64,000 bases of DNA from Streptomyces caeruleatus (GCF_001514235.1 NZ_KQ948927.1:381813-445812); one strand, 5' to 3'. Shown: positions 35,113-44,632, counted from the stretch's first letter. Notes: generated by a model from the letters alone, not told the origin. Numbers and translations: made by a program.

Positions 35113-35945
35113 GACCCCTCCCTGACCGCCGACTGGTACGCCTGCTCGTCACCGCCGAGGAACCGGGCCGTGAACTGCGGCCAGGGCGTGGTCGCGTACG
35201 TCTTCTGGAAGGCCTCGTCCCGGCCGTAGTCGGGGGCGCAGGACGTGAAGTGCGCGCCGTTCGGGGCCTCGACGACCCCCGTCACCGTGTGCCGCTTGAT
35301 CAGCAGCGACTGCGGGGCCGCGTCCTTCGTCAGCTCGGCCGTGTCGACGACCCGTTCGCACGAGACGTACGCCGTGTCCGCCGCCTCGCAGAACAGGTCG
35401 TCGAAGTAGGGGTCGGGGCCCAGATACTGCCCGTTGCCCAGCCGGTCGGCGCGGTTGACGTGGACCAGGGCCGCGTCGAGCCGCAGGGCGGGCATGGCCA
35501 CGAAGGTCTCTCCGTCGTCGTACGGCGAAGTCACCGTCCGCAGGCCGGGGTTGACCCGCATCACGTCCGAACCGATCCCGGCCCGCACGGGCAGGAACGG
35601 CAGCCGGTTCGCGGCGGCGTGCAGTCCCCACATGAACATCGCCTCGTCGATCTCCGTCAGCTCGAAGGCGCCGCGTTCGCGGGCGGCGCGGAAGTGCGGT
35701 TCGAGGGGGATGGAGTCGAGGGTGGCGAAGGGGGCGACGAGCCTGCGGATCCTTCCGGCCGCGGCCAGCATGCCGACGTCCGGGCCGCCGTACGAGACGA
35801 CGGTGAGGTCGGTGATGCCGGACCGGAGCAGGGCTCTGACCAGGGCCATCGGCTTGCGGCGCGAGCCCCAGCCGCCGATGCCGAGGGTCATGCCGCTGTG
35901 CAGCCGCGCGACGGCCTCGTCGGCGGTCATCGTCTTGTCGCTCAC
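35109..35945 (-). CDS. ipdA: IpdA, alpha subunit of COCHEA-CoA ring hydrolase
   Basis: A 278-residue class I CoA-transferase alpha-type subunit: SGMTLGIGGWGSRRKPMALVRAL with the glycine-rich loop, SYGGPDVGML and NPGLRTVTSPYDDGE. Pairs with IpdB. The GTG at 35945 overlaps the echA20 TAG stop by one nucleotide, so echA20-ipdA-ipdB-ipdC form one coupled operon running from operator 2. Confidence 0.87.
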   Translation of the reverse strand: MSDKTMTADEAVARLHSGMTLGIGGWGSRRKPMALVRALLRSGITDLTVVSYGGPDVGMLAAAGRIRRLVAPFATLDSIPLEPHFRAARERGAFELTEIDEAMFMWGLHAAANRLPFLPVRAGIGSDVMRVNPGLRTVTSPYDDGETFVAMPALRLDAALVHVNRADRLGNGQYLGPDPYFDDLFCEAADTAYVSCERVVDTAELTKDAAPQSLLIKRHTVTGVVEAPNGAHFTSCAPDYGRDEAFQKTYATTPWPQFTARFLGGDEQAYQSAVREGS

Positions 35946-36814
35946 TACGCCCTCTCTTTCCCACTGCCGAAGGTGTCGCGGACCCGGTCCGCCACCCCGC
36001 TCAGGTTGGCCTCGAAGGTGAAGCCCTGCTCGAAGCGGTAGCTGTGGCGTACGTCGACGGGGTCGATGCCGTTGATGGCGGCCTTGGCCAGCCGCAGCAG
36101 CCTGCCGTCCTTCGCGGCGATCTCGCCGGCCAGCTCCAGGGCGGCGGCGCGCAGTTCCCGGCGCGGCACGACCCGCCACACCGAGCCGTGCGCGTGCAGC
36201 TCGGCCGCGGTCGCCGTGCGCGAGGTGTAGTACAGGGCGCGCATCAGATGCTGGGGGACCAGCCGGGCCAGATGCGTGGCCGCGCCCAGCGCGCCCCGGT
36301 CCAGCTCGGGCAGCCCGAAGGTGGCGTCCTCGCTCGCCACGATCGCGTCGGCGTTGCCCACCAGACCGATGCCGCCGCCCAGACAGAACCCCTGCACGGC
36401 CGCCACGACGGGCACCTCGCAGTCGTACACCGCGGCGAAGGCCTCCGCGCAGCCGCGGTTGACGCCGATCACCGCGCCGGCCCCGTCCCGCTGCAACTCC
36501 TTGATGTCCACGCCCGCGTTGAACCCGCGCCCCTGAGCCGCCAGCACCACACACCGGATCTCCGGATCACGGCCGGCCGCCCGCACGGCGTCGGCCAGGG
36601 CGAACCAGCCGTCCACCGGCAGCGCGTTGACCGGCGGGAAGTCGACCGTGACGACGGCGATCCCACTCGGTCCGCTCCCCTCTTCCGGGGACGAGCCTCC
36701 CGGGGACGGGTTTTCCGGAGACGGGTTTTCCGGAGACGGGTTTTCCGGAGACGGGTTTTCCGGAGACGGGTTTTCCGGAGACGGGTTTTCCGGGGACGAG
36801 GTGGAGACACCCAT
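35945..36814 (-). CDS. echA20: Enoyl-CoA hydratase/isomerase family ring hydrolase EchA20, with repeat extension
   Basis: A crotonase-fold protein of 289 residues. The catalytic domain starts near residue 50 (IAVVTVDFPPVNALP) and has the oxyanion loops in GRGFNAGVDIKEL and VQGFCLGGGIGLVGNADAIVAS. EchA20 hydrolyses ring D of the HIEC-CoA intermediate, upstream of IpdAB. Residues 7 to 36 are six copies of Ser-Pro-Glu-Asn-Pro encoded by 15-bp DNA repeats, an extension not expected for the family. An alternative internal start is not obvious, so the repeat is probably translated. First gene of its operon, 20 bp from operator 2. Confidence 0.85.
   Translation of the reverse strand: MGVSTSSPENPSPENPSPENPSPENPSPENPSPENPSPGGSSPEEGSGPSGIAVVTVDFPPVNALPVDGWFALADAVRAAGRDPEIRCVVLAAQGRGFNAGVDIKELQRDGAGAVIGVNRGCAEAFAAVYDCEVPVVAAVQGFCLGGGIGLVGNADAIVASEDATFGLPELDRGALGAATHLARLVPQHLMRALYYTSRTATAAELHAHGSVWRVVPRRELRAAALELAGEIAAKDGRLLRLAKAAINGIDPVDVRHSYRFEQGFTFEANLSGVADRVRDTFGSGKERA
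36706..36795 (-). repeat. Six 15-bp in-frame tandem repeats in the 5' end of echA20
   Basis: Plus-strand unit ACGGGTTTTCCGGAG occurs at 36706, 36721, 36736, 36751 and 36766 without change and at 36781 with one altered base. Each unit encodes Ser-Pro-Glu-Asn-Pro. The near-perfect identity implies recent expansion. Confidence 0.95.
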
Positions 36815-36833
36815 GGCCGCATCAGCTACCTTT

Positions 36834-36852
36834 CCACCAAACGTTTGTTAGG
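36834..36852. promoter_or_regulatory. KstR2-like operator 2 (echA20-SDR divergent promoter)
   Basis: CCACCAAACGTTTGTTAGG, with a perfect palindromic core CAAACGTTTG (36838-36847). Reversed it reads CCTAACAAACGTTTGGTGG, 15/17 identical to operator 1 over the shared span and 8/10 with the mycobacterial KstR2 motif. It lies between the divergent starts at 36814 and 36872. Confidence 0.78.
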
Positions 36853-36871
36853 TGATGAAGGGTAGCCGGGG

Positions 36872-37612
36872 ATGGGGCTGGACGGGAAGGTCGTGGTCGT
36901 CACGGGCGGCACGCGCGGGGTCGGCGCAGGCGTCGCGAAGGCCTTCGCCGAGGCCGGTGCGGACGTCGTGGTCTGTGCGCGCAGACCACCCGAAGTCCCC
37001 CTGCCCGGCGCCGAGTTCAGGGCACTGGACCTTCGCGACCCGGAAGCCGTACGGGCCTTCTTCACCGCCCTGCCCCGCGTGGACGTCCTCGTCAACAACG
37101 CGGGTGGTACGCCGTACCGGCGGTTGACGGACGCGGATGCCGGGCGGCACGCACGCGTGATCGAGCTGAACCTGGTGGCCCCGCTGACGGCGTCCCTGGC
37201 CGCGTACGAGCAGCTGAGACGGGTGCGGGGGTCAGTGGTGATGATCGGCAGCGTCAGCGGTGGCCGACCCTCGCCCGGGTCCGCCGCGTACGGGGCGGCC
37301 AAGGCCGGGCTGGAGAGCCTGGCCCGCTCGATGGCCGTGGAGTGGGCGCCGGAGGTCCGGGTCAACACGCTGGTCGTCGGCATGGTCCGCACCGAGCTGG
37401 CCCACCTCCACTACGGGGGCGAGGACGGCATCGCGAGCGTCTCCCGCACGGTCCCGCTGGGGCGTCTCGCCGAGCCCGCCGACATCGGGGCCGCCGCGGT
37501 CTTCCTCGCCTCCGACGCCGCCGCCTACGTCAGCGGGGCGAGCCTGCTCCTGCACGGCGGGGGCGAGCGGCCCGTGTTCCTGGACGCCGCAACGGTCAAC
37601 AAGGAGGCATGA
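36872..37612 (+). CDS. Short-chain dehydrogenase of the HIP cluster (Rv3549c-like)
   Basis: A 246-residue SDR with TGGTRGVGAGVAKAF, LVNNAGG, catalytic Ser in IGSVSGG and Tyr-Gly-Ala-Ala-Lys in AYGAAKAGL. Two SDR genes divergent from echA20 match the Rv3549c-Rv3548c pair of the mycobacterial KstR2 regulon. The exact step is not established. Starts 20 bp after operator 2; followed by the next SDR after 1 bp. Confidence 0.82.
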   Translation: MGLDGKVVVVTGGTRGVGAGVAKAFAEAGADVVVCARRPPEVPLPGAEFRALDLRDPEAVRAFFTALPRVDVLVNNAGGTPYRRLTDADAGRHARVIELNLVAPLTASLAAYEQLRRVRGSVVMIGSVSGGRPSPGSAAYGAAKAGLESLARSMAVEWAPEVRVNTLVVGMVRTELAHLHYGGEDGIASVSRTVPLGRLAEPADIGAAAVFLASDAAAYVSGASLLLHGGGERPVFLDAATVNKEA

Positions 37613-37613
37613 C

Positions 37614-38525
37614 ATGGGCCGGATGTGTGAGGGGCGGGTCGTGGCCGTCACCGGCGCGGGGCGCGGGCTCGGGCGCGCGCACGCGCTGGCGTTCGCCGCC
37701 GAAGGGGCGAAGGTCGTCGTGAACGACCTCGGCGTGGGGCTCGACGGCACGCTGGGCTCCGCCGACAGCCCCGCCCGGCAGGTCGTCGACGAGATCCGTG
37801 CCGCCGGCGGTGAGGCGGTCGCGCACGGCGGGGACGTCGCCACCGGCGCCGGGGCCGCCTCCCTGGTGGCGGCCGCGCTGCAGACGTACGGCCGTCTCGA
37901 CACCCTCGTCAACAACGCCGGCTTTCTGCGGGACCGGATGCTGGTCAACCTCGACGAGGACGACTGGGACGCTGTCGTACGCGTCCACCTCAAAGGCCAC
38001 TTCCTTCCTCTGAAGCACGCCTCCGCTCACTGGCGGGCGGAGGCGAAAGCCGGGCGTAGGCCGGTTGCCCGGGTCGTCAACACGAGCAGCGGCGCCGGGC
38101 TGTTGGGGTCGCTCGGGCAGGGCAACTACAGCGCCGCCAAGGCCGGCATCCTCGGTCTGACCCTGGTCGCCGCGGCCGAGCTCGGGCGCTACGGCGTCCA
38201 GGTCAACGCCATTGCCCCCGCTGCGCGGACCCGCATGACGGAACGGACCTTCGCCGAGACGATGACGGCCCCTGACGGCGGCGGTTTCGACGCCATGGCC
38301 CCGGAGAACGTGTCCCCGCTGGTCGTCTGGCTCGGTTCCGCGGGAAGCGCGGGGGTGACGGGGAGGGTCTTCGAGGCGGAGGGGGGTCGGATCACCGTGA
38401 TGGAGGGGTGGCGGGCGGGGCCGACGGTCGACAGGGGCGCGAGGTGGGCGCCGGAGGAGGTGGGGGCGGCGGCGGTGAAGCTGCTGGGGGAGGCGGGGGC
38501 GGCGGGAGCGGTGTACGGCACATAA
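37614..38525 (+). CDS. Short-chain dehydrogenase of the HIP cluster (Rv3548c-like)
   Basis: A 303-residue SDR, long for the family and close to the length of Rv3548c. Motifs: TGAGRGLGRAHALAFAAEGAKVVVNDLG cut at the cofactor loop (TGAGRGLG), LVNNAGFLRDRML, catalytic Ser in VNTSSGAG and Tyr-x-x-x-Lys in NYSAAKAG. The NDLG acidic residue after strand 2 favours NAD+. A C-terminal extension of about 50 residues follows the core fold. ATG 37614 has AAGGAGG 6 nt upstream. Last gene of the cluster; a large inverted repeat follows. Confidence 0.84.
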   Translation: MGRMCEGRVVAVTGAGRGLGRAHALAFAAEGAKVVVNDLGVGLDGTLGSADSPARQVVDEIRAAGGEAVAHGGDVATGAGAASLVAAALQTYGRLDTLVNNAGFLRDRMLVNLDEDDWDAVVRVHLKGHFLPLKHASAHWRAEAKAGRRPVARVVNTSSGAGLLGSLGQGNYSAAKAGILGLTLVAAAELGRYGVQVNAIAPAARTRMTERTFAETMTAPDGGGFDAMAPENVSPLVVWLGSAGSAGVTGRVFEAEGGRITVMEGWRAGPTVDRGARWAPEEVGAAAVKLLGEAGAAGAVYGT

Positions 38526-38529
38526 GTTC

Positions 38530-38732
38530 CCTCGCCCCCGCCGCCCCTACCCGTCCCGTCCCTGGGGGCTGTGCCCCCAGACCCCCGCTGTCGGCCCTGC
38601 GGGCCTCGTCCTCAAACGCCGGACGGGCTGAAAGATCCAGGCCCGGCAAATCCAGCCCCTCCGGCGTTTGAGGAGCGGGGTCTGGGGCGGAGCCCCAGAA
38701 GGATGGGACGGGTAGGGGCGGCGGGGGCGAGG
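38530..38732. repeat. 203-bp nested inverted repeat, also acting as bidirectional terminator
   Basis: Outer arms 38530-38557 and 38705-38732 are perfect 28-bp inverted copies. Inside each arm sits a hairpin: CTGGGGGC-TGT-GCCCCCAG on the left and TCTGGGGC-GGA-GCCCCAGA on the right. The centre has CCTCAAACGCCGGA (38610-38623) facing TCCGGCGTTTGAGG (38660-38673). It lies between convergent genes. This composition is one I recognise from many Streptomyces intergenic regions. Confidence 0.85.
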
Positions 38733-38736
38733 AAGG

Positions 38737-40603
<1,867 letters not shown>

Positions 40604-40626
40604 GCGGCCGCCGCACCAGCAGCGCG

Positions 40627-42402
40627 TCAGACGGCCCGGAGCACCGGGGCACCCGCCTCGCCGGACCCCGACCGGGCCGTCCCCTCCAGCTCCAGCACCC
40701 ACACCTCGTTGCCGCCCTCCCGCAGGACGGGACCGGGGACGTGAAGCGAGCGCTGGGGGCCGGCGGACCAGTAACGGCCGAGGCCGAACCCGTTGATCCA
40801 CGCGAAGCCACGGGTCCAGCCGGGCAGCTCCAGACAGGCGTCACCGGCGCCGCGCACGGTGACGGTGCCCCGGTACAGCCCCGGGGCACCGTCCTCCGGC
40901 AGCTCCCGTGAGGGCACCGCCCGGACCTGCCCGACGTCGTCCAGCGCCTCCAGCCGCAGCCCACGCGCGCGTACGTCGTGCAAGTACTGCCGCTCGTGCA
41001 GCACACCCCCGGTGATCCCCTTGGGCTCGCCCAGCCGCGGCCCGTAGTTGACCCGCCCCAGGGACTCCACCCACAGCTCCACGCGCGCGTACCCGGCGAC
41101 GGGCTCCTTGAGGCACGCCTCGTCCTCGGTCAGTACCCCGGCCCGCTCCCCGTCGACGTACACCACGGCGAGGTCCCGCAGCCCGCGCACCGTCAGCGGA
41201 TACGGCTGCCGCGGACCCGGCACCGTCACCTCGTACCGCACCAGACCCCGCTCGACGCCCAGTTCCTCGAACGTCGGCGGCACGGGACCGGCGGTCTCCG
41301 CGCCGCCCAGGGCCTCCAGCACGGCGGTGAGGGGCGCCCAGTCGGTCAGGTCCGCCTCGGCCGGGGTGCCCAACGCGGCCGGGGCGGGCGGGACTTCGGG
41401 CAGGGGGCCGTCGGCGTACTCGGCGAGGACGTCCCGGAAGGCCCAGAACTTCTCCGTGGGGCGCCCGTACTCGTCGATCGGGGCGTCGTAGTCGTACGAC
41501 GTCACATCGGGCTCCAGCGGCCCGTCGTGCAGCGCGCCGCCGCCCCGGTTGGCGCCCGCCCAGCCGGCGAAGTTCGTGCCGCCGTGCGCCATGTACAGGT
41601 TCACCGACGCCCCGCACTCCAGGATCTCCCGCAGCGCCGCCGCCGCGTCCCCCGGGTCCCGTACCGCATGCTCGCCGCCCCAGTGGTCGAACCAGCCGCA
41701 CCAGAACTCCATGCACATCAGCGGACCGTCGGGGCGGTGCCGGCGCAGCGTCTCGAAGGCCGCGCGCGCGTGGGAGCCGAAGTTCACCGTCGCGAGGATC
41801 CCGGGGACCGAGCCGCCGGAGAGCATGTGGTCCTCGGGGCCGTCCGAGGTGAACAGCGGGACCGTGACGCCGTGCTCGCGCAACAGGTCCGCCAGACGGC
41901 GCAGATACGCGGCGTCCGAGCCGTAGCTGCCGTACTCGTTCTCGACCTGCACCATGATCACCGGGCCGCCGCGGTCGATCTGCCGGGGCACGATCTCGTG
42001 CCGCAGCCGCCGGAACCAGCTCGCCACATACCCCAGGTAGCGCTCGTCACGCGTACGCGCGCGTGCCCCCACCTCGGCCGTCAGCCAGGACGGCAGCCCG
42101 CCGTTCTCCCACTCGGCGCAGATGTACGGCCCAGGCCGCACGATCGCCCACAGCCCCGCCTGACGGGCCGCGTCCAGGAACCGGCCGAGCGCCTGCACGT
42201 CCCGGCTGTGTCCCGGCACCGGCTCGTGCAGGTTCCACGGCACATACGTCTCCACGCAGTTCAGGCCCATCGCCCGCAGCATGGCCAGCCGGTGCCCCCA
42301 CCGCGCCTCGTGCACCCGGAAGTAGTGCAGCGCGCCGGACAGCAGCCGCACCGGCCGCCCGTCCAGCAGGAAGTCTTCTTCCCCCACCGTGAACTCGCTC
42401 AT
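40627..42402 (-). CDS. Beta-galactosidase, glycoside hydrolase family 35
   Basis: A 591-residue GH35 enzyme without signal peptide, so probably intracellular. The catalytic acid/base is Glu156 in MVQVENEYGSYG and the nucleophile is Glu232 in CMEFWCGWFDHWG; the N-terminal LLSGALHYFRV and NCVETYVPWNLHEP blocks are classical. The last 200 residues form beta-sandwich domains with TRGFAWINGFGLGRYW. The ATG at 42402 was preferred over 42411. It is divergent from an AraC-family regulator across an 89-bp gap holding an inverted repeat. Confidence 0.92.
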   Translation of the reverse strand: MSEFTVGEEDFLLDGRPVRLLSGALHYFRVHEARWGHRLAMLRAMGLNCVETYVPWNLHEPVPGHSRDVQALGRFLDAARQAGLWAIVRPGPYICAEWENGGLPSWLTAEVGARARTRDERYLGYVASWFRRLRHEIVPRQIDRGGPVIMVQVENEYGSYGSDAAYLRRLADLLREHGVTVPLFTSDGPEDHMLSGGSVPGILATVNFGSHARAAFETLRRHRPDGPLMCMEFWCGWFDHWGGEHAVRDPGDAAAALREILECGASVNLYMAHGGTNFAGWAGANRGGGALHDGPLEPDVTSYDYDAPIDEYGRPTEKFWAFRDVLAEYADGPLPEVPPAPAALGTPAEADLTDWAPLTAVLEALGGAETAGPVPPTFEELGVERGLVRYEVTVPGPRQPYPLTVRGLRDLAVVYVDGERAGVLTEDEACLKEPVAGYARVELWVESLGRVNYGPRLGEPKGITGGVLHERQYLHDVRARGLRLEALDDVGQVRAVPSRELPEDGAPGLYRGTVTVRGAGDACLELPGWTRGFAWINGFGLGRYWSAGPQRSLHVPGPVLREGGNEVWVLELEGTARSGSGEAGAPVLRAV

Positions 42403-42432
42403 ACGCCCCACCCTCGCCCCTGGCGCGGGTCA

Positions 42433-42467
42433 CGGTCCATGGACAAAGATCGGCGCTGCTTGGACCG
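42433..42467. promoter_or_regulatory. Inverted repeat in the GH35-AraC divergent promoter
   Basis: CGGTCCA (42433-42439) and TGGACCG (42461-42467) are perfect 7-bp inverted arms separated by 21 bp, centred between the divergent starts. A likely operator for the adjacent AraC-family protein; inferred. Confidence 0.45.
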
Positions 42468-42491
42468 AAGCCACGGACGGGAGGTAGGGGC

Positions 42492-43379
42492 GTGTACCAC
42501 ACCTGGATGCGCTTCTTCACGCCCGGCCCCGCCCACCAACGCCTCGGTCTCGTCTGCCTCGGCGTCGGCCTCCAGTACGGCGCCCTGCCGACCGTCGGAC
42601 CGCGCGTCCTGGACCACCACGTCGCCGTCGTGATCAGCACCGGCGGCGGCTGGTACGCCCACCCCGACGGCCGCCGCACGCCCGTCACCGCGCCCGCGCT
42701 GCTGTGGCTGACCCCCGGCGTCCCGCACCACTACGCGCCCGATGCGGAGACCGGCTGGGACGAGGGCTTCGTCGACTTCGCCGGACCCGCCACCGCTTCG
42801 TACACCGAACTCGGCTACATCGAACCCGACCGCCCCGTGGTGCCTCTCGCCGACGCCTCCGGGCCGCGCGCCGTCATCGGTCGCATGGCGCGCGCCGCCC
42901 GCCGCGACAACCCGCTTCTGGAGGTCGAGACCGGCGCCGCCGTCCATGAGCTCCTCGTCGCCCTGCGTCGCGCGCGTGCCGACCTCGCCCCGGACGGCGA
43001 CCTCGTGCTCAAGGCCCTCGCCCGCGACGCCTGCCTGCCGCTGACCGTCGCCGACCACGCCGCCCGGCACGGCATGACCCTCGCCGAACTGCGCACGGCC
43101 GTACGGCGCGGCGCCGGGTGCAGCCCCAAGGACTATCTGCTCGGCATCCGCCTGGGCCGCGCGAAGGAACTCCTCGCCGCCACTGAGCTCCCCGTCGCCG
43201 CCGTCGCCCGCCGCGTCGGCTACGACGACCCCGCCTACTTCTCCCGGCTGTTCACCCGCCGCGTCGGCATGGCCCCGGTCCGCTTCCGCGCCCAGCAGAG
43301 CCGCGTCGTCCCCGGCGGCTGGAGCAACCAGGTCCCCGACCCCGCCGATCCACCCGTGATCGAACGAATGACCACCTGA
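42492..43379 (+). CDS. AraC-family transcriptional regulator
   Basis: A 295-residue regulator with an N-terminal cupin-like sugar-sensing domain (about 1-150; PHHYAPDAETGWDEGFVDFAG) and a C-terminal double helix-turn-helix (about 175-275; the second HTH includes VAAVARRVGYDDPAYFSRLFTRRVGMAPVRFR cut at its helices). The GTG at 42492 has GGGAGGTAGGGG upstream. Its divergence from the GH35 gene suggests it activates beta-galactoside use. Confidence 0.88.
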   Translation: MYHTWMRFFTPGPAHQRLGLVCLGVGLQYGALPTVGPRVLDHHVAVVISTGGGWYAHPDGRRTPVTAPALLWLTPGVPHHYAPDAETGWDEGFVDFAGPATASYTELGYIEPDRPVVPLADASGPRAVIGRMARAARRDNPLLEVETGAAVHELLVALRRARADLAPDGDLVLKALARDACLPLTVADHAARHGMTLAELRTAVRRGAGCSPKDYLLGIRLGRAKELLAATELPVAAVARRVGYDDPAYFSRLFTRRVGMAPVRFRAQQSRVVPGGWSNQVPDPADPPVIERMTT

Positions 43380-43402
43380 CGCGCCCCGTAGGCTGGGCGC
43401 TC

Positions 43403-43768
43403 ATGACCAGCAACACGTCCTCCAGCACCTCCCCCGGCGACGTCGACCCCGCCGTCCGCGAGGAGCTCGCCCGGCTGCGCGACAGCATCGACAACATCGA
43501 CGCGGCCGTCGTCCACATGCTCGCCGAACGCTTCAAGTGCACCCAGCAGGTCGGCCATCTCAAGGCCAAGCACCAGCTCCCGCCCGCCGACCCGGCCCGC
43601 GAGTCCCGCCAGATCGCCCGCCTGCGCACCCTCGCCGAGAACGCCAAGCTCGACCCCGCGTTCGCGGAGAAGTTCCTGAACTTCATCATCGCCGAGGTGA
43701 TCAGGCACCACGAGAGCATCGCCGAGGACACCCTCAACGGCGCCGAGCCCAGCGCACCTCGCTCCTAG
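43403..43768 (+). CDS. Chorismate mutase, AroQ class
   Basis: A 121-residue AroQ-type all-helical enzyme that rearranges chorismate to prephenate, opening the Phe/Tyr branch. Conserved features are EELARLRDSIDNIDAAVVHMLAERFKCTQQVG cut at the key residues (Arg in RLRDSID, Arg in AERF, Lys in HLKAKH) and RESRQIARLRTLAE. It has a polar Ser/Thr-rich N-terminal 15 residues and no signal peptide, so it is the cytoplasmic form. It competes with the TrpE enzyme encoded 42 kb away for the same substrate. Confidence 0.9.
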   Translation: MTSNTSSSTSPGDVDPAVREELARLRDSIDNIDAAVVHMLAERFKCTQQVGHLKAKHQLPPADPARESRQIARLRTLAENAKLDPAFAEKFLNFIIAEVIRHHESIAEDTLNGAEPSAPRS

Positions 43769-43897
43769 GCCCTGTCGTCAAATTCCCGCCTGCCCGGAGG
43801 CGTCGACAGGGCCTAGGGGATGCCCGCCCGGGACATCTCGCGGCATTCCCGACCACGGCGTGGCCCGTCGCGCGGACGACGCAAATGTGACGACAGG
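43766..43897. repeat. Inverted-repeat element after chorismate mutase (terminator; MITE-like ends)
   Basis: TAGGCCCTGTCG (43766-43777) and CGACAGGGCCTA (43804-43815) form a perfect 12-bp stem that includes the chorismate mutase stop codon. In addition CCTGTCGTCA (43771-43780) is perfectly inverted at TGACGACAGG (43888-43897), and the match extends to 15/18. The outer pair would bound an element of about 130 bp. Confidence 0.6.
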
Positions 43898-44039
43898 ACG
43901 TGAACAGACCCTCCCGAGGGAGTGACACGGCGGCCCGGGCGGGGCATGCTGCGCTGTGCACCGCATGCCAGCTGACACGCACTCCCCGTCAGCGCCCCCG
44001 GACATACCTCGGATGTCCACGCGGGAGGGACGTCGGGCC

Positions 44040-44576
44040 ATGCCGTCGGATGCCAAGATCCTCATCGTCGACGACCACGAGGACACGCTGTACGCGCTGG
44101 AGAGCGCCCTGGCCCCGCTGGGCTACCGACTGGCCCGGGCCACCAGTGGCGACGAGGCGCTCAAGCAGGTGCTCCGCGGGAAGGTCGGCCTGCTGCTCCT
44201 GGACGTCCGCATGCCCGGCGTCAGCGGCCTGGACGTGGTCCGCTACATGCGACGCGTCGAACAGACCCAGCACATACCGGTCATCCTCCTCACCGGCTTC
44301 GGCGCCGACCAGGAACTGGTGTCCGCCGCCTTCCGCCTCGGCGTCGCCGACCTGGTCATGAAGCCCATCGACCCCTGGGCGCTGCGCACCAAGGTCCGCT
44401 ACCTGTACGACGCCCACGAACGCCACCGCGCGCTGGAGCAGGAGGTCCGCACCTTACGCGCCCTGATCAAGGACCCCACCGAGGCCGAGAACCCCGGCCC
44501 GTCTCCCGCCCTGCCCCACCCCGACGCCCGCGTACCGCCGCAACGCGACAGCCCGGCGGCCAAGAACCGGACATAG
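44040..44576 (+). CDS. Orphan CheY-like response regulator with helical tail and a TTA codon
   Basis: A 178-residue single-receiver protein: acidic pocket Asp11-Asp12, phospho-acceptor Asp55 in LLLLDVRMPG, Thr in LLTGFG and Lys in VMKPID. A helical, charged segment (about residues 120-145) and a Pro-rich tail follow; there is no DNA-binding or enzymatic output domain. No histidine kinase is adjacent. Leu139 is encoded by TTA (44454-44456), the codon read by bldA tRNA, so translation should depend on developmental stage. ATG 44040 follows GGGAGGGA by 9 nt; ATG 44013 in frame is possible. Confidence 0.88.
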   Translation: MPSDAKILIVDDHEDTLYALESALAPLGYRLARATSGDEALKQVLRGKVGLLLLDVRMPGVSGLDVVRYMRRVEQTQHIPVILLTGFGADQELVSAAFRLGVADLVMKPIDPWALRTKVRYLYDAHERHRALEQEVRTLRALIKDPTEAENPGPSPALPHPDARVPPQRDSPAAKNRT

Positions 44577-44632
44577 CGCACGTACTGATCCGCCCCTGTG
44601 CCTTGTCAGTGCCATCAGGCAGCATGTCCTGC

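Noticed and set aside
35109..35945. Ordinary 3-oxoacid CoA-transferase alpha/beta pair
   Set aside because: Gene neighbours (KstR2-like regulator, EchA20, IpdC, FadA6, paired FadE) point to IpdAB; an acetoacetate-type role remains a minor alternative.
38408..38671. Gly-rich small ORF over the inverted repeat
   Set aside because: It lies in a nested inverted repeat and reads low-complexity Gly/Pro/Ala; no ribosome-binding site.
43956..44039. Longer start for the orphan response regulator
   Set aside because: Residues before the ATG at 44040 are unstructured, and GGGAGGGA is well placed for 44040.
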